Shown in pieces: positions 1 through 7,160 of a DNA stretch of 11,166 nucleotides; the stretch's first letter is position 1, and every line of letters starts with the position of its first letter. The notes beneath the pieces are model-generated. The model ran no database searches. It was not told where the DNA came from and saw nothing but the letters and a program-made list of their open reading frames with translations. The stretch is from the NCBI GenBank assembly GCA_937925755.1, contig CALAMX010000147.1, positions 1 to 11,166 on the forward strand, written 5' to 3'. The translations under genes and the position numbers were made by a program. The DNA is from an uncultured Burkholderiales bacterium (GTDB lineage: Bacteria > Pseudomonadota > Gammaproteobacteria > Burkholderiales > Thiobacillaceae).

Positions 1-1247
1 CCGCCGCGCTCGCCCAGTTCCTCCTCGATGCGTAGGAGCTGATTGTATTTGGCGATGCGATCCGAGCGCGAGAGTGACCCGGTCTTGATCTGCAGGGCAT
101 TGCAGCCGACCGCCAGATCGGCGATGAAGGCGTCCTCGGTCTCGCCTGAGCGATGCGAAATCACGTTGGTCCAGCCCGCTCGCTTGGCCATCTCGATGGC
201 GGCGAAGGTCTCCGACAGGGTGCCGATCTGGTTGACCTTGATGAGTACCGAGTTGGCGATCCGCTTGGCGATCCCCTCGCGCAGGATGCGGGTGTTGGTG
301 ACGAAGATGTCGTCGCCCACGAGCTGGATGCGATTGCCCAGCTTGGACTTGAGCAGGGCCCAGCCCTCCCAGTCGTCTTCGGCCATGCCGTCCTCGATGC
401 TCAAGATCGGGTATTTGTCCACCCAGTTCGCGAGGTAGTCGGCGAATTCGGCGGCGGTGAGCTGCAGCCCCTCGGAGGTGAGATGATAGCGCCCGTCCTT
501 GTGGAACTCGGAGCTGGCGCAGTCCATGCCGATGAAGGCCTGTTTGCCGGGCTCGTAGCCAGCGGCCTCGATGGCCTGGAGGATGAAGCGCAGGGCCTCC
601 TCGTTCGATCTAAAGTTGGGGGCGAAACCGCCCTCGTCACCCACTGCGGTGTTGTGCCCGGCCTTCTTGAGCAGTTTCTTGAGGGCGTGAAAGACCTCGG
701 CGCCACAGCGCAGAGCATCGCGAAAGCTCGAGAAACCGGCTGGGATCAGCATGAACTCCTGCATGTCCACGCTGTTGTCCGCATGTGCCCCACCGTTGAT
801 GATGTTCATCTGCGGCACCGGCAGTTGCATGGGGCCGGCCCCGCCGAGATAGCGATAAAGCGGCAGCCCTGCCTGCTCGGCGGCGGCACGGGCACAGGCG
901 AGTGACACCGCCAATATTGCGTTGGCACCGAGGCGAGACTTGTTCTCGGTGCCGTCGAGTTCGATCAGGGTCTGGTCGATGAAGTGCTGTTCCTCCACGT
1001 CCAGCCCCATCAGGGCCTCGGCGATCTCGGTGTTGACGTGCTCTACGGCCTTGAGCACGCCCTTGCCACCGTAACGCTTCGCATCGCCGTCGCGCAGCTC
1101 GATGGCCTCACGGCTGCCGGTGGAGGCGCCCGAGGGCACCGCGGCACGGCCCATGACGCCCGACTCCAACAGCACGTCCGCTTCAACAGTGGGATTACCG
1201 CGCGAATCCAGGATCTCCCTGGCGATTACATCTACGATTGCAGTCAC
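1..1247 (-). CDS. eno: Enolase (phosphopyruvate hydratase), 3' end cut by window edge
   Basis: Cytoplasmic glycolytic enzyme that interconverts 2-phosphoglycerate and phosphoenolpyruvate (EC 4.2.1.11), also part of the RNA degradosome in some proteobacteria. My translation starts at a GTG (1247-1245), giving (M)TAIVDVIAREILDSRGNPT, the usual enolase N-terminus. An AAGGA ribosome binding site (1255-1259) lies 7 bases upstream. About 415 residues are in the window; the family is about 425-430 long, so only about 13 residues are missing. Visible signatures are SIEDG with metal ligand Glu285, GDDIFVTN with Asp312, LIKVNQIGT with catalytic Lys337, and SHRSGETED near the C-terminus. Numbering runs a constant 4 below E. 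coli enolase, so there are no internal indels near the active site. It is third in the pyrG-kdsA-eno order. The frame is intact; identification is very secure. Confidence 0.98.
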   Translation of the reverse strand, partial: MTAIVDVIAREILDSRGNPTVEADVLLESGVMGRAAVPSGASTGSREAIELRDGDAKRYGGKGVLKAVEHVNTEIAEALMGLDVEEQHFIDQTLIELDGTENKSRLGANAILAVSLACARAAAEQAGLPLYRYLGGAGPMQLPVPQMNIINGGAHADNSVDMQEFMLIPAGFSSFRDALRCGAEVFHALKKLLKKAGHNTAVGDEGGFAPNFRSNEEALRFILQAIEAAGYEPGKQAFIGMDCASSEFHKDGRYHLTSEGLQLTAAEFADYLANWVDKYPILSIEDGMAEDDWEGWALLKSKLGNRIQLVGDDIFVTNTRILREGIAKRIANSVLIKVNQIGTLSETFAAIEMAKRAGWTNVISHRSGETEDAFIADLAVGCNALQIKTGSLSRSDRIAKYNQLLRIEEELGERG

Positions 1248-1301
1248 GTCGTTTTCCTTTGCTTTTGGCTTTGGGAAGGACAAGGCCGCACCTGGCTTGT
1301 G

Positions 1302-1315
1302 ACCGGCCGGCCGGT
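1302..1315. repeat. 14-bp perfect palindrome between kdsA and eno
   Basis: ACCGGCCGGCCGGT is its own reverse complement and sits just after the kdsA stop codon, in the 71-base gap before eno. It has no T-tract after it in either direction, so it is not a normal Rho-independent terminator. As RNA it could fold only with very few loop bases. It could be a protein-binding or methylation-prone site, or simply chance in GC-rich DNA. No function is assigned. Confidence 0.5.
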
Positions 1316-1318
1316 TGT

Positions 1319-2164
1319 TTAGCGTTTCACCTGATCTTCGATGAATCCCGTTTGCTTGACCAACAGGTCGATCTCCTTGAGTGTCTCGAGCAGCGCGCGC
1401 ATGAGCGGCAGCGGCCAGGCGTTGGGGCCGTCGGACAAGGCTTGCTCGGGCTTGGGATGGGTTTCGGCAAACAAACCCGAGATGCCTGCGGCCACGGCGG
1501 CGCGGGCCAGCACCGGTACGAACTCGCGTTGTCCGCCTGAGGCGGTGCCCAACCCGCCCGGCTGTTGCACGGAGTGGGTAGCATCGAACACCACTGGACA
1601 GCCGGTCTCGCGCATGATCATGAGGCCGCGCATGTCGGAGATGAGCGTGTTGTAGCCGAAAGACACCCCACGCTCGCACACCAGGATGGTGTCGGCACCG
1701 CCATTGGCGGCCTTGGCCTTGGCTACCACGTTCTTCATGTCCCAGGGGGCGAGGAACTGCCCCTTCTTGATGTTGACGGGCTTGCCTGTGGCCGCAACCG
1801 CCTGAATGAAATCGGTCTGCCGGCAGAGGAAAGCAGGCGTCTGCAAAACGTCCACCACCTCGGCCACGGCCGGAATCTCGGCCTCGGTGTGTACGTCGGT
1901 GAGCACCGGCACGCCGATTTGCCGCCTGACCTCGCCGAGGATGCGCAGCCCCTCTTCCATTCCTAGGCCGCGGAAAGAGGTCGCGGAGGAGCGGTTGGCC
2001 TTGTCATAGGAAGACTTGTAGATAAAGGGGATGCCCAGCTCGGCGGTGAGCTCCTTGAGCTGACCCGCGGTATCCAGGGCCAGTTGCTCGGATTCGATCA
2101 CACAGGGGCCGGAGATCAAAAACAAAGGCTTGTCCAGCCCGACCTCGAAACCGCACAGCTTCAT
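1319..2164 (-). CDS. kdsA: 3-deoxy-8-phosphooctulonate synthase (KDO8P synthase), metal-dependent type
   Basis: Cytoplasmic enzyme (EC 2.5.1.55) that condenses phosphoenolpyruvate with arabinose-5-phosphate to KDO-8-phosphate, the precursor of the KDO sugar of lipopolysaccharide. The protein is 281 residues, normal for the family, and shows SGPCVIESE (18-26), FIYKSSYDKANRSS (47-60), NIKKGQFLAPWDM (131-143) and FAETHPKP (232-239). Cys21, His197 (DATHS), Glu234 and Asp245 match the four metal ligands known from Aquifex KDO8P synthase; the E. coli-type metal-independent enzyme has Asn at the Cys position. The start overlaps the pyrG stop as ATGA (2161-2164), and a GGAGG ribosome binding site (2172-2176) lies inside the pyrG end. 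This indicates translational coupling in one operon with pyrG and probably eno. Confidence 0.97.
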   Translation of the reverse strand: MKLCGFEVGLDKPLFLISGPCVIESEQLALDTAGQLKELTAELGIPFIYKSSYDKANRSSATSFRGLGMEEGLRILGEVRRQIGVPVLTDVHTEAEIPAVAEVVDVLQTPAFLCRQTDFIQAVAATGKPVNIKKGQFLAPWDMKNVVAKAKAANGGADTILVCERGVSFGYNTLISDMRGLMIMRETGCPVVFDATHSVQQPGGLGTASGGQREFVPVLARAAVAAGISGLFAETHPKPEQALSDGPNAWPLPLMRALLETLKEIDLLVKQTGFIEDQVKR

Positions 2165-3828
2165 GTCGATGCCTCCACGGCAGGCTCCACCCCCACGGTG
2201 TACGCGCGCTTACGCTGGGCCAGGGCCGCCTCGACGAAGGCCTTGAACAGGGGGTGCCCGTCGCGTGGGTTGGAGGTGAATTCGGGGTGGAATTGGCAAG
2301 CCAGAAACCAGGGGTGGTCCGGCAGTTCGACCACCTCAGCGAGGTCCGTGCCGGGCGCCCGGCCGCTGACCATAAGCCCCCGCGCCTCGAGCTGGGCGAG
2401 TAGGGTGTTGTTGACCTCGTAACGGTGGCGGTGGCGCTCCAGGATCTCGGCCTTGCCGTAGATGGCGCGCGCCCGGGAGCCTTCAGCGAGCCGGCAGATC
2501 TGCCCACCCAGGCGCATGGTCCCGCCCAGGTCCGTGTTGGCGTCGCGCCGCTCCACTCGGCCCTCGCGGTCGAACCACTCCGTGATGAGCCCCACGACGG
2601 GGTAGGGCGTTTCAGGGTCGAACTCCGTGCTGTGTGCACCTGCCATCCCAGCGACGTTGCGGGCGAACTCTATGACGGCAAGTTGCATGCCCAGGCAGAT
2701 GCCCAGGTAGGGCACGCGGTTTTCTCGGGCGTAGCGGATGGCGGCGATCTTGCCCTCCACCCCGCGGCGACCGAAGCCGCCTGGCACCAGGATGGCGTCC
2801 ATGTCGGCGAGTGCCGCCGTACCCTCGCGCTCTAAAGTCTCAGAATCGAGGTAATGGATGTTGACCTTGCAGCGGGTGTGCATCGAGGCGTGGACCAGGG
2901 CCTCGGTGAGCGACTTATAAGATTCGGTCAGGTCCACGTACTTGCCGACGAAGGCGATGTCCACCTCGTGCTCTGGGTGCTCCAGGGCATAGACCAGGTC
3001 CTTCCAGATGCTCAAATCGGCTGCGCGCGCGAGGATACCCAACTTGTGGCAGACGATCTCGTCGAGCATCTGGTCGTGCAGCATGCCGGGGATTTTGTAG
3101 ATGGAGTCGGCGTCCAGGGCCTCGATCACCGCCTCGGGCTGCACGTTGGTGAACAAGGCGATCTTGCGCCGCTCCTCCGCGGGGATCGGGCGGTCGGCCC
3201 GGCAGAGCAAGATGTCGGGCTGGATGCCGATCTCGCGCAGGTCTTTCACCGAGTGCTGAGTGGGCTTGGTCTTGAGCTCACCCGAGGTGGCGATGTAAGG
3301 CAGCAGGGTCAGATGAATGTAGCAAGTGCGGTTGCGTCCTTCCTCGATGCCCATCTGCCGGATGGCCTCCAGGAAGGGCAGCGACTCGATGTCGCCCACC
3401 GTGCCGCCGATCTCGACGATGGCCACGTCGGCATCCCCTGCCCCCTCGCGGATGTGCAGCTTGATCTCGTCGGTGATGTGGGGGATCACCTGCACCGTTT
3501 TACCCAGATACTCGCCGCGTCGCTCCTTCTTGATCACCGACTCGTAGATCTGGCCGGTGGTGAAGTTGTTGCGGCGCGACATCTTGGCGCGGGTGAAGCG
3601 CTCGTAGTGACCCAGGTCGAGGTCCGTCTCGGCGCCGTCCTCGGTGACAAAGACCTCGCCGTGCTGGAACGGGCTCATGGTCCCGGGATCGACGTTGATG
3701 TAGGGGTCGAGCTTGAGCAGGGTCACCCGTAGCCCACGCGACTCCAGGATGGCGGCGAGCGAGGCGGCGGCGATACCCTTGCCCAGGGAGGAGACCACAC
3801 CGCCGGTGACGAAGACGTAACGAGGCAT
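2161..3828 (-). CDS. pyrG: CTP synthase (glutamine-hydrolysing)
   Basis: Makes CTP from UTP, ATP and glutamine (EC 6.3.4.2), the last step of de novo pyrimidine nucleotide synthesis; cytoplasmic, tetrameric in known members. The protein is 555 residues; most are about 545. The N-terminal synthase (amidoligase) domain spans roughly 1-268, with the P-loop region GGVVSSLGKGIAAAS (9-23), the Mg/UTP-site stretch EDGAETDLDLGHYERF (63-78) and EIGGTVGDIES (139-149). The class I glutamine amidotransferase domain spans roughly 290-540, with the oxyanion glycines of PGGFG (349-353), nucleophile Cys378 in GICLGMQ, and catalytic His514 and Glu516 in FHPEF. The last 15 or so residues form a poorly conserved tail. 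The ATG start gives the canonical MPRYVFVTGG; no strong Shine-Dalgarno is visible before it. First gene of pyrG-kdsA-eno. Confidence 0.98.
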   Translation of the reverse strand: MPRYVFVTGGVVSSLGKGIAAASLAAILESRGLRVTLLKLDPYINVDPGTMSPFQHGEVFVTEDGAETDLDLGHYERFTRAKMSRRNNFTTGQIYESVIKKERRGEYLGKTVQVIPHITDEIKLHIREGAGDADVAIVEIGGTVGDIESLPFLEAIRQMGIEEGRNRTCYIHLTLLPYIATSGELKTKPTQHSVKDLREIGIQPDILLCRADRPIPAEERRKIALFTNVQPEAVIEALDADSIYKIPGMLHDQMLDEIVCHKLGILARAADLSIWKDLVYALEHPEHEVDIAFVGKYVDLTESYKSLTEALVHASMHTRCKVNIHYLDSETLEREGTAALADMDAILVPGGFGRRGVEGKIAAIRYARENRVPYLGICLGMQLAVIEFARNVAGMAGAHSTEFDPETPYPVVGLITEWFDREGRVERRDANTDLGGTMRLGGQICRLAEGSRARAIYGKAEILERHRHRYEVNNTLLAQLEARGLMVSGRAPGTDLAEVVELPDHPWFLACQFHPEFTSNPRDGHPLFKAFVEAALAQRKRAYTVGVEPAVEAST

Positions 3829-3854
3829 CGGAATCGGGAACGTGGAGTTGCGAA

Positions 3855-3860
3855 ATGATA
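3855..3860 (-). promoter_or_regulatory. Candidate -10 element of the pyrG operon promoter
   Basis: On the minus strand TATCAT (5 of 6 matches to TATAAT) lies 26 bases before the pyrG ATG, which would give a leader of about 20 bases. No convincing -35 hexamer is found at 16-19 bases spacing. It is the best promoter-like match between the upstream terminator (3901-3926) and pyrG, but weak on its own. Confidence 0.3.
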
Positions 3861-3900
3861 GCCCATCCGTCCCTACCCCCGAAAGCGCGCGGCCATTGCA

Positions 3901-3926
3901 AACAAAAACGCGGCCAAGCGGTCGCG
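3901..3926 (-). terminator. Rho-independent terminator after the PEP-CTERM pseudogene
   Basis: Read on the minus strand: CGCGACC, loop GCTT, GGCCGCG (a 7-bp stem with one A-C mismatch; 3926-3909), followed by TTTTTGTT (3908-3901). It sits 40 bases after the PEP-CTERM stop codon and separates the phoX region from the pyrG operon. Its sequence and position match the perfect terminator at 7008-7032 downstream of the second PEP-CTERM tail. Confidence 0.85.
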
Positions 3927-3966
3927 TCGCGGATTTGTGGTTGTCGAGGTTATCGCTTTTGGGAGA

Positions 3967-4598
3967 TCACTTCGCCTTGCGGCGGCGGGCCATGAGGCCG
4001 ATCAGACCCAGACCGGCCAGCATCATGGCGTAGGTCTCGGGCTCGGCGACTGGGGTGGTGAAGGTGCAGTCATCCACTACCACATAGTTGCCCTTGAAGG
4101 CGATGGTGCGGATGTGGGCGCTGGGGCGAACGATGCCGACGAACAGGCCTTCGTTCAGGCTGTCCTACGCGGTATCCATACGCTGCCTGTGGGTTTCGAT
4201 GGTCTGGTTGTTCTCGCCTTAGGCTGAGACCACCACCGAGAACGGCAACAAATCACCAAGTTCATAGTGATTGACCACCGCGCCCGCGCCGCGTGTCAGA
4301 CCCTCGGTAAAGGTGAAGCGCAGTTCGCCGATGAAATCGCCAGCGGCAAAGCGGTTGCCGGCACCCCACAGGCCGTTGGTGCCGAGATCGGCGATATAGG
4401 CACCGAGCATGGAGCCCGTGTCGCCGGTGAAGACGACGCCGGGGGCGACCATCTCCGGACCCGTGGTCTCGAAGCCGTCGTAGGCATCGCAGTCGACCAC
4501 GTTCGGGTCGAGGATGTCGGCCGGATCGTGGGTCAGCGCGGCCTGTGCCGGCAGGGCGGCCGCCATGGCGGCGGGAGGAGCAAGGTCTTGAATTGCAT
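3967..4598 (-). pseudogene. Secreted PEP-CTERM protein gene, disrupted by one frameshift and two in-frame stops
   Basis: ATG at 4598 has an AAGGA ribosome binding site (4605-4609) and begins MQFKTLLL. The signal peptide then loses its frame. Adding one G between 4574 and 4575 (an assumed single-base deletion) gives MQFKTLLLAAAMAAALPAQA, a textbook Sec signal peptide, and restores about 210 codons. The mature part has a beta-rich stretch (GDTGSMLGAYIADLGTNGLW, then FIGELRFTFTEG) like small exported proteins of the choice-of-anchor kind. TAA (4219-4221) and TAG (4165-4167) interrupt the same frame. After them the frame continues DSLNEGLFVGIVRPSAHI, then YVVVDDCTFTTPV. The C-terminus (4048-3967) is a PEP-CTERM sorting tail: AEPETY, hydrophobic MMLAGLGLIGLM, basic ARRRKAK, stop TGA. 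Intact members are recognised and cut by an exosortase and displayed on or released from the envelope. It lies 59 bases after phoX, probably co-transcribed. Sequencing error is possible for the frameshift, less so for all three lesions. The specific function is not recognised. Confidence 0.8.
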
Positions 4599-4618
4599 GG
4601 TCGTTCCTTTCATGTTGC

Positions 4619-4641
4619 GCAGGGTGGGAATGCCACCCTGC
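4619..4641 (-). other. Hairpin between phoX and the PEP-CTERM gene
   Basis: A perfect 9-bp inverted repeat GCAGGGTGG / CCACCCTGC with a 5-base loop lies between the phoX stop (4658) and the ribosome binding site of the next gene. No T-tract follows, so it is not a standard Rho-independent terminator. Its position fits an intercistronic RNA stabiliser or processing site that sets different levels of phoX and the downstream secreted protein. That role is inferred; the structure itself is seen directly. Confidence 0.7.
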
Positions 4642-4657
4642 CTGGTTGAAGTGCGGC

Positions 4658-6805
4658 TCAGGTCCCGATCACACCGCCGTCGTCTTTGGTGATCACCACC
4701 ACGGCCGAGCGCGGTTTGGCAGGGGTGCTGCCGGTAAAGGTGGTGGGGCCGTTGGCGCCGTTGTCGGGCCAGGACGAGAGTTCGGTGTGGTGAGTGTTCC
4801 AGTTCTCGCCGGGGTGCTGGATGCCGACGAACATGGTCTTGCCGTCCGGGGTGGTGATGACACCGGTGACCTCGCAGGTGGGCGGGCTGGTCAGGAAACG
4901 CTTGGTCATGCCGGTGGAAGGGTCGGCGCACATCATGACGTTGCCGCCGATGTTGACCCAGTCACCCGTTGCATTTCCCGCATGGTCGGTCTGGATCCAC
5001 AGCCGGCCGTCCTTGTCGAACCAGAGGCCATCCGGCGCGCCGTAGTCGTCGCCGACGATATTGCCCGCATAGACCTTCTGGCCGAGCTGGGGATCGCTGG
5101 GATCGACGCCGATGAGGTTGTTCTTGTCGTAGCTGGCGCCCAGGGTCTTGCTCGTGGTGTAGACCTGTTTGTCGCCACACTGGACGAAGATGTCCCACTG
5201 GAAGGTGGTGGCGGTGACCACGCCGCCGTCTTCGCGCCAGCGGATGATGTGGCCGTAGTCGTTGTCGGGCCGCGGGTTGGCGGCGTCAACCGGCGGGTTG
5301 GCGCTACCGGCAGCGGTGGTGCCGTCGGCCTGATTGCTGGAGGCTGGCGTATTACCGCGACGGCTGTTGTTGGTCAGCGTCATGTACACCTCGCCGGTGA
5401 GCGGGTGCGCAGCGCCCCACTCGGGTCGGTCCATCATGGTGGCGCCCAGGCGGTCGGCAGCCTGGCGGGTCTTGATCAGCACCTCGGCCTGGTCGGCGAA
5501 ACCGTTCTCCGGCGTCAGCCCGTTCTGGCCCCAAACCAGGGGTAGCCAGACACCGGTGCCGTCGGCATTGAACCTGGCCACATAGAGCGTGCCGTGGTCG
5601 AGCATGTCACGATTTTTCGCGCGGTTCCTGCGGTCGAGCTTGTCGCTGCAAACGAACTTGTAGATATACTCGTTGCGCTCGTCGTCACCCATGTAGAAGG
5701 CGACGCGATCGTTCTTGTCCACCACCACCTGCGCGCCCTCGTGCTTGAAGCGGCCCAGGGCGGTGCGCTTGATCGGCGTGCTGTTCGGGTTCCAGGGGTC
5801 GATCTCCACCACCCAGCCGAAGCGGTTGGGCTCGTTGCGATTGCCCGGGGCATTGAGATCGAAGCGCGGATCCACAACATGCCAGCGGTAGCGGAAGCCG
5901 CTCGCGCTGATGCCGTAGCGGCGCTCGTGGTCATTGGGTGTGAATGCGCCGTTGGCACCGAAGTAGCCGTTCCAGTTCTCCTCGCAGGTGAGGAAGGTGC
6001 CCCACGGGGTGACGCCGTGCGCGCAGTTGTTGAGCGTGCCCAGCACATTCATGCCGGTGGGGTCGGCGGCCGTCTGCATGAGGGCATGGCCGGCGGCGGG
6101 ACCGCTGATCTTGCAGGGGGTGTTGGCGGTGATGCGCCGGTTGAAGGCGGAGGGACGTTGCACCTTCCATTCGCCGCCCACTTTGCGTATTTCCACTACG
6201 CTCACGCCGTGCGCCGCCTGCTGCGCGCGCACCATCTCCAGCGTCAACGTGGCAGTGTTGTATGCGCTGCGCGGCGTGATGTTATTCAGCATGGGCGGGT
6301 CGCAGTACTCGTGGTTGGTTACGAGCAGGCCGTGTGTGTTGCTCGGTCCCGAGGCACCGGCCTGCGTGAAGGGGAAAAAATGCATGCCGTCGGTATGTGA
6401 GCCGAATGTGCGCAGTTGGGTGGCCTCGTCCATGGCGCCGGTAGTATCCCAGTGCGGTTCGCTGGTGAGTGAATCGCCCCACGAGATCAGGACGCGCACG
6501 GTATAGCCGGATGGCACGGTCACTGCATCGGTCATTGGGATGGTGTTGGCGGGCACGGAAGCGAAGCCGATACCGCCCAGGGGTGAGGGTGCGGCCTGGG
6601 CATAATTGGTTAGGCCGTCGATCACCGTGCTGCCGAGGGTGGCCATGGCCGTGGCGCCGGCAGTGGCGCCGAGCGAGGTCTTGAGGAAGCCACGCCGGGT
6701 GATCTGACGCTGCTCGATCAGGTCACGGATGGAGGGGTTGCCGGAATCGTTGCTGACCGCCTGGCTGGGGTTCAGCTTGCTGTCGGGGTGCAGGTCGCTG
6801 CTCAT
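4658..6805 (-). CDS. phoX: PhoX-family (DUF839) alkaline phosphatase, Tat-exported
   Basis: Predicted periplasmic or extracellular phosphomonoesterase of the PhoX family, which releases phosphate from organic esters and in studied members uses Fe and Ca at the active site. The protein is 715 residues. A Tat signal is clear: long n-region, ITRRGFLK (twin Arg37-Arg38), hydrophobic GATAGATAMATLGST, and an AQA-A cleavage site near residue 71. Family signatures follow: PWGTFLTCEENWNGYFG (268-283, the Cys-Glu-Glu-Asn iron-site region), FGWVVEIDPWNP (329-340), GRFKHEGAQV, DRPEWGAAHPLTGEVYMTLTNN (459-480), APDGLWFDKDGRLWIQTD (590-607) and GIQHPGENW near the C-terminus, all consistent with a beta-propeller. 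The ATG start has AGGAG 5 bases upstream (6811-6815). A candidate PHO box lies before it and a PEP-CTERM pseudogene after it. The reading frame is intact. Actual phosphatase activity is inferred; some DUF839 proteins have no known activity. Confidence 0.92.
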   Translation of the reverse strand: MSSDLHPDSKLNPSQAVSNDSGNPSIRDLIEQRQITRRGFLKTSLGATAGATAMATLGSTVIDGLTNYAQAAPSPLGGIGFASVPANTIPMTDAVTVPSGYTVRVLISWGDSLTSEPHWDTTGAMDEATQLRTFGSHTDGMHFFPFTQAGASGPSNTHGLLVTNHEYCDPPMLNNITPRSAYNTATLTLEMVRAQQAAHGVSVVEIRKVGGEWKVQRPSAFNRRITANTPCKISGPAAGHALMQTAADPTGMNVLGTLNNCAHGVTPWGTFLTCEENWNGYFGANGAFTPNDHERRYGISASGFRYRWHVVDPRFDLNAPGNRNEPNRFGWVVEIDPWNPNSTPIKRTALGRFKHEGAQVVVDKNDRVAFYMGDDERNEYIYKFVCSDKLDRRNRAKNRDMLDHGTLYVARFNADGTGVWLPLVWGQNGLTPENGFADQAEVLIKTRQAADRLGATMMDRPEWGAAHPLTGEVYMTLTNNSRRGNTPASSNQADGTTAAGSANPPVDAANPRPDNDYGHIIRWREDGGVVTATTFQWDIFVQCGDKQVYTTSKTLGASYDKNNLIGVDPSDPQLGQKVYAGNIVGDDYGAPDGLWFDKDGRLWIQTDHAGNATGDWVNIGGNVMMCADPSTGMTKRFLTSPPTCEVTGVITTPDGKTMFVGIQHPGENWNTHHTELSSWPDNGANGPTTFTGSTPAKPRSAVVVITKDDGGVIGT

Positions 6806-6865
6806 GAAATCTCCTATGCGCTCATATCGTCGAATGCCCGTGCGAATCTGCAGGGGACCGGAGTA

Positions 6866-6899
6866 AAACTAGACCAGCCGCGTGAAGGTTTGGTGACAC
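6866..6899 (-). promoter_or_regulatory. Candidate PHO box and -10 element of the phoX promoter
   Basis: On the minus strand GTGTCAC (6899-6893), four bases, then CCTTCAC (6888-6882) form two 7-mers at 11-bp spacing, resembling the PhoB-binding consensus CTGTCAT-N4-CTGTCAT (5 and 4 of 7 matches). A -10-like TAGTTT (6871-6866) follows 10 bases later, as in PhoB-dependent promoters where the box replaces the -35. The gene it serves, an alkaline phosphatase, is a classic Pho-regulon member. The match is imperfect. Confidence 0.4.
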
Positions 6900-6917
6900 C
6901 GGATCATCCTTCCGCAT

Positions 6918-6947
6918 GGTCAGACCCGCGGTCAGGCGGCGTGACTG
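6918..6947 (-). promoter_or_regulatory. Cluster of PHO-box-like half-sites upstream of phoX
   Basis: Three 7-mers on the minus strand, CAGTCAC (6947-6941), CCTGACC (6936-6930) and TCTGACC (6924-6918), are spaced 11 and 12 bp, close to one helical turn. The same stretch contains the inverted repeat GACC-CGC-GGTC (plus strand, 6923-6933). They could be extra PhoB half-sites or an operator for another regulator. Evidence is spacing and partial similarity only. Confidence 0.2.
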
Positions 6948-7007
6948 ACGATGGGTCGGCATGGGGCTGCGAGATCGCCTGGGACCATCCATCGACAGGA
7001 CGACTGC

Positions 7008-7032
7008 AAAAAAACGCGGCCTTGCGGCCGCG
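7008..7032 (-). terminator. Strong Rho-independent terminator upstream of phoX
   Basis: Minus strand: CGCGGCC, loop GCAA, GGCCGCG (a perfect 7-bp GC stem) followed by seven T. It belongs to the degraded PEP-CTERM module (7079-7160) and is a near copy of the terminator at 3901-3926. With no other terminator after the DUF190 gene, it probably ends the lmwPTP-crcB-DUF190 transcript and insulates the phoX promoter. Confidence 0.92.
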
Positions 7033-7078
7033 TCGATTCGCTGTCATCGGATTTGTCGTTGTGTGGGAAGCGGCAGCC

Positions 7079-7160
7079 TCAGTCAGCCTTGCGGCGACGC
7101 GTCATCAGACCGATCAGACCCAGACCGGACAGCATCATGGCGTAGGTCTCGTGCTCGAGC
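7079..7160 (-). pseudogene. PEP-CTERM tail remnant, second copy
   Basis: The last 27 codons encode LEHETY, MMLSGLGLIGLM, TRRRKAD and a TGA stop. This is the three-part PEP-CTERM layout, but the Pro-Glu-Pro motif has become Leu-Glu-His. By hand count, 69 of 81 bases match the corresponding end of the PEP-CTERM pseudogene at 3967-4048, including a 21-base identical run across ETYAMML. Upstream the same frame reads KRLGGELVDKGPLQPMAQPV back to about 7230, but no start codon with a ribosome binding site, no signal peptide and no recognisable domain is found. I read it as the end of a decayed gene. Without PEP it is unlikely to be processed by an exosortase even if translated. Confidence 0.7.

Noticed and set aside
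153..905. 250-codon plus-strand open frame opposite eno
   Set aside because: Antisense shadow of enolase with no independent support.
2854..3732. 292-codon plus-strand open frame opposite pyrG
   Set aside because: Low-complexity Val/Asp/Leu/Gly composition mirrors pyrG codons; no family features and no ribosome binding site of note.
4165..4221. Stop-codon recoding or readthrough in the PEP-CTERM gene
   Set aside because: TAA and TAG (two different stops) plus a frameshift are simpler as decay or error; neighbouring genes use stops normally and no recoding structure is seen.
4646..5545. 299-codon plus-strand open frame opposite phoX
   Set aside because: Its translation is Val/Gly/Ala/Asp-rich with no recognisable domain, and it lies entirely antisense to a clearly real gene; typical of GC-rich antisense frames.
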